DNA of 8,914 nucleotides, taken from positions 1 through 8,914 of the forward strand of contig SKZA01000135.1 in assembly GCA_007127595.1 (NCBI GenBank). The letters are read 5' to 3'. The notes below the pieces were generated by a model. It saw nothing but the letters and a program-made list of their open reading frames with translations. It was not told the origin of the DNA and searched no databases. Both the position numbers and the translations under genes were made by a program. Positions 6,707 to 8,914 of the stretch are shown piece after piece; the stretch's first letter is position 1, and each line of letters opens with the position of its first letter. Source of the DNA: Kiritimatiellia bacterium. GTDB lineage: Bacteria > Verrucomicrobiota > Kiritimatiellia > SLAD01.

Positions 6707-6720
6707 GTGGACACGTCCAC
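6707..6720. promoter_or_regulatory. Operator-like palindrome GTGGAC-AC-GTCCAC in a divergent promoter region
   Basis: Six-base arms (6707-6712 and 6715-6720) are exact inverted partners around a two-base centre. The site lies in the 87-base spacer between the divergent SDR and XdhC genes and overlaps the proposed -35 box of the XdhC promoter. That position fits a repressor or activator site. No regulator gene is in the window, and a 12-base symmetric match can arise by chance. Confidence 0.35.
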
Positions 6721-6736
6721 ACACACGGATTACCAT
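6708..6736 (+). promoter_or_regulatory. Candidate sigma70-type promoter for the xdhC-folD-lpt run
   Basis: TGGACA (6708-6713, five of six to TTGACA) and TACCAT (6731-6736, four of six to TATAAT) are separated by exactly 17 bases. Transcription would start near 6743, leaving a very short leader that begins at the GGGAGA ribosome site. The spacing is good, but the short leader is a caution. Confidence 0.33.
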
Positions 6737-6752
6737 AACGCCGGGAGAACGA

Positions 6753-7757
6753 ATGTGCATGAAAAACTGGCAGGAAACCGAAGCGATATTTCGCCGCTTG
6801 CAGCAGCTCACCGCTGACGGAGCAGGCGCCGCCTTGGCGATGATCGTCTCCATTAAGGGGTCTACCTACCGTCGGCCGGGCGCCAAACTATTGATTGAAC
6901 CGGATGGACGCATGATGGGCAATGTCAGCGGCGGCTGCCTGGAACAGGACGTGCGCGAAACGGGGCTGGCGATTATCAAGAGTGGTGAAGCCCAATGCGT
7001 CCACTACGATACGAGCGACATCGAAGACAAGGTGTGGGGCATGGGTTTGGGCTGTAACGGGGAGGTCGACCTCTTCATTCAGCGGATCACGGAAGAGGAT
7101 CATGCGGAATTCATCGAGCAGATGTGCAATTGGCTACATGGCGATGAGGCGTTTGCCGTTCGCACGGAATTGGCTGGTCCGAATCGCGGGGCGCTGTACA
7201 TCAGGGAAGCGGAAGGGACGGAAACCGGCCTTAGCGACGACGTATTCATCGAGCGCCTTGATCCGCCCCCCACATTTCTGATTTGCGGAGCGGGGGACGA
7301 CGCCATTCCGCTCGCGCGTCTTGCCCATGAAGTTGGATTCCGTGTGGTCATGGCGGACCATCGTTCCGCCTATCTCACGGCGGAACGATTTCCGGACACA
7401 CGCGCCCGAGTCAAGGTGCGACCGGAAGACGCGCTGAGCAAGTTGTCGCTCAATGCACGTACCCTCGCGGTGGTGAAAACCCATGCGCTGCAACACGATG
7501 CCGCATGGGTTCAGCGCCTGCTTGAAACCGACACGCCCTATATCGGCGTGCTTGGTCCTCGCGATCGACGCGATGAAATCATGAATCAGGTTGATCCGAG
7601 TCAGCATCCACGTATATATGGTCCCGTCGGCCTTGATGTCGGGGGCGAGGGCCCCGAACAGGTCGCCGCCAGCATCGTGGCCGAGGCCTTGGCCGTCTGG
7701 CACGGTAGACAGGCGGGCCACTTGCGGGACAGGAAGACAGCCATTCACTCGGAGTAA
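6753..7757 (+). CDS. XdhC/CoxI-family molybdenum-cofactor insertion or maturation protein
   Basis: The 334-residue protein has the two-domain XdhC layout. The N-terminal XdhC_CoxI domain carries GSTYRRPGAKLL (36-47), SGGCLEQDV (59-67) and GLGCNGEVDLFI (98-109). The C-terminal Rossmann domain carries LICGAGDDAIPL (176-187), VMADHR (199-204), VKTHALQHD (241-249), YIGVLGPRDRR (263-273) and IYGPVGLDVGG (288-298). In studied members such as Rhodobacter XdhC, the protein binds molybdenum cofactor, supports its sulfuration and delivers it to xanthine dehydrogenase-type hydroxylases. Both conserved cysteines (C62, C101) are present. No molybdenum hydroxylase subunit is in this window, so the client enzyme is unknown. 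The start is ATG 6753 with GGGAGA just upstream; ATG 6759, two codons on, is a possible alternative. The frame is open much further upstream, but that part is antisense to the SDR gene. folD follows after 17 bases, so the two are likely one transcript. Confidence 0.92.
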   Translation: MCMKNWQETEAIFRRLQQLTADGAGAALAMIVSIKGSTYRRPGAKLLIEPDGRMMGNVSGGCLEQDVRETGLAIIKSGEAQCVHYDTSDIEDKVWGMGLGCNGEVDLFIQRITEEDHAEFIEQMCNWLHGDEAFAVRTELAGPNRGALYIREAEGTETGLSDDVFIERLDPPPTFLICGAGDDAIPLARLAHEVGFRVVMADHRSAYLTAERFPDTRARVKVRPEDALSKLSLNARTLAVVKTHALQHDAAWVQRLLETDTPYIGVLGPRDRRDEIMNQVDPSQHPRIYGPVGLDVGGEGPEQVAASIVAEALAVWHGRQAGHLRDRKTAIHSE

Positions 7758-7774
7758 GCCAGCAAAGGAAGACT

Positions 7775-8662
7775 ATGTCGGGACAGATTCTGGACGGAAA
7801 AGCCATATCCGCCGATATGCGGGAGGAACTCAAAGCGCGCATTGAGTCCCTGAAGCAAAAGGGTGTGACCCCCGGTCTGGGCGTATTGCTCGTGGGCGAG
7901 GATCCTGCGTCGCGCTCGTATGTGACCGCCAAAGAAAAGGCCTGTGCGCAGATCGGCATTCACTCCGAGGAAGTGCGTTTGCCCGCGACGGCCACGCGTG
8001 AAGAAATCCTGAACGTGGTGAACGGGTACAATCACGACGATCGGATTCATGGTATTCTTGTCCAATTGCCCCTTCCTGATGCGGAGATGGAGCAGGACGT
8101 CATCGCAGCGATTGATCCCGACAAGGACGTGGACGGGTTTCATCCCGTCAATATCGGGCGTATGCTGCTGGGTTTGACAGCCTTTCTGCCGTGTACGCCG
8201 CACGGAATTCTACAGATGCTCAAGCGTTCGGGACATCCGGCAAAAGGAAAGCACGTGGTCATTGTCGGGCGCAGCAACATTGTCGGCCGTCCGCTCGCCA
8301 ATCTGTTGACGCTCAAGAACGATCTCGGCAACGCCACCGTCACCATTTGCCACACGGGCACGACCGATCTGGGCTATCACACGCGTCAAGCCGACATCAT
8401 TGTGGCGGCTGCGGGCCGCCCGAACACCGTTACGCCCGATATGGTGAAGGACGGCGCGGTCATAGTCGATGTGGGCGTCAATCGCGTGGACGACGCATCG
8501 CGCCCACGCGGTTATCGGCTCGTCGGCGACGTGGACTTTGACGGCGTACGCGACAAGGTCGCGGCCATTACGCCCGTACCCGGCGGGGTGGGGCCGATGA
8601 CCATCACCATGTTGCTGTACAACACCGTATGGTCGGCCGAACGCAGGGCGGGAGGAAACTGA
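7775..8662 (+). CDS. folD: Bifunctional methylenetetrahydrofolate dehydrogenase / methenyltetrahydrofolate cyclohydrolase
   Basis: The 295-residue FolD interconverts 5,10-methylene-, 5,10-methenyl- and 10-formyl-tetrahydrofolate in the cytoplasm, linking serine and glycine carbon to purine and formyl-Met synthesis. The catalytic residues are Y49 and K53 (SYVTAKEKA), Q97 (VQLPLP) and D120 (DKDVDGFHP). The NADP site is VGRSNIVGRPLA (164-175), and the C-terminal signature is PVPGGVGPMT (267-276). Compared with E. coli FolD there are a few extra residues after the nucleotide motif (LKNDLGNATVTICH, 180-193), a variant I know from other bacterial lineages. The start at 7775 is supported by AAAGGAAG just upstream. 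The gene begins 17 bases after the XdhC stop and ends 4 bases before the permease start. Confidence 0.97.
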   Translation: MSGQILDGKAISADMREELKARIESLKQKGVTPGLGVLLVGEDPASRSYVTAKEKACAQIGIHSEEVRLPATATREEILNVVNGYNHDDRIHGILVQLPLPDAEMEQDVIAAIDPDKDVDGFHPVNIGRMLLGLTAFLPCTPHGILQMLKRSGHPAKGKHVVIVGRSNIVGRPLANLLTLKNDLGNATVTICHTGTTDLGYHTRQADIIVAAAGRPNTVTPDMVKDGAVIVDVGVNRVDDASRPRGYRLVGDVDFDGVRDKVAAITPVPGGVGPMTITMLLYNTVWSAERRAGGN

Positions 8663-8666
8663 ACCC

Positions 8667-8914
8667 GTGCGTGTGCTGAACCGATACCTGCTGCACGATT
8701 ACCTCGTCACCTTCTTGATGACGTTGCTGATCTTTACGTTCGTCATGTGCGTCGGAGCCGTGATCAGGGCCATCGACCTCGTGGCGCGTGGCGTATCGGT
8801 TTGGATTATTCTGCGCGCGTTTACCTACAACATCCCGTACATCCTCACGTTTTCCATACCGATGAGCGCGATGACCACGGTTCTCCTATTGTTCGGTCGG
8901 CTCTCGCTGGACGG
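8667..8914 (+). CDS. LptF/LptG-family lipopolysaccharide export permease, N-terminal fragment
   Basis: The gene is cut by the right edge after 82 codons. From GTG 8667 the protein begins MRVLNRYLLHDYLVTFLMTL, a hydrophobic first segment (about 13-34), then the coupling stretch RAIDLVARGVSV (34-45), a second segment (about 55-76) with the family's P-x6-IPMSAM pattern (57-69), and LFGRLSLD at the window edge. This fits the YjgP/YjgQ permeases that, with LptB, extract LPS from the inner membrane and pass it to the LptC/A/D bridge. LptF and LptG cannot be told apart from this fragment. GGAGG at 8651-8655, inside the end of folD, lies 11 bases before GTG; a second GTG at 8673 would fit less well with the family start. 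The 4-base gap suggests co-transcription with folD. Confidence 0.88.
   Translation, partial: MRVLNRYLLHDYLVTFLMTLLIFTFVMCVGAVIRAIDLVARGVSVWIILRAFTYNIPYILTFSIPMSAMTTVLLLFGRLSLD

Noticed and set aside
6060..6752. Long open frame ahead of xdhC on the plus strand
   Set aside because: It is antisense to the SDR gene, whose motifs are clear. The protein it would encode has no family features, and XdhC homology begins at 6753.
7134..7748. 204-codon minus-strand open frame
   Set aside because: It is a shadow of the XdhC gene, whose conserved motifs cover the same bases on the plus strand.

Overview
This window looks like ordinary chromosome from a Gram-negative bacterium of moderately high GC content. 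The evidence is an LptF/LptG-type lipopolysaccharide export permease, a FabI-type enoyl-ACP reductase, a secretory signal peptide on one enzyme, and several genes with Shine-Dalgarno-like sites. I cannot place the species. The dispersed hairpin repeats between genes resemble those I associate with uncultured environmental genomes, but that is only an impression. There is no phage, transposase, CRISPR array, tRNA or rRNA in view.

Layout. Positions 1-1012 (minus strand) hold fabI, followed by the first 58 codons of a THUMP-type RNA methyltransferase cut by the window edge. A divergent spacer (1013-1178) leads into plus-strand pcm (1179-1898), a protein-isoaspartate methyltransferase with a signal peptide. 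After a 313-base gap rich in short repeats comes a 799-residue membrane protein with a spermidine-synthase-like core between two membrane bundles (2212-4611). A second spacer carries two head-to-head hairpin units (4690-4760). A DEDDy RNase H-fold nuclease follows (4816-5568), overlapping tail to tail with a small acidic-tailed membrane protein of unknown function (5549-5923, minus). That protein lies just downstream of a short-chain dehydrogenase (5979-6665, minus). A divergent spacer with an operator-like palindrome then opens a tight plus-strand run: an XdhC-family protein (6753-7757), folD (7775-8662) and the start of an LptF/LptG permease (8667-8914).

The genes cover fatty acid synthesis (FabI), one-carbon metabolism (FolD), LPS export (Lpt permease), protein repair (Pcm), RNA modification (THUMP protein) and molybdenum-cofactor handling (XdhC). 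They do not form one obvious pathway.

The points most worth a second look are these. First, two neighbouring genes both carry SAM-type Rossmann folds, and both are predicted by sequence to face outside the cytoplasm. Second, the two hairpin units at 4690-4760 differ from each other by compensatory base changes. Third, FabI has an InhA-like active site. Fourth, XdhC has no molybdenum hydroxylase beside it. I found no clear multi-gene novel system.
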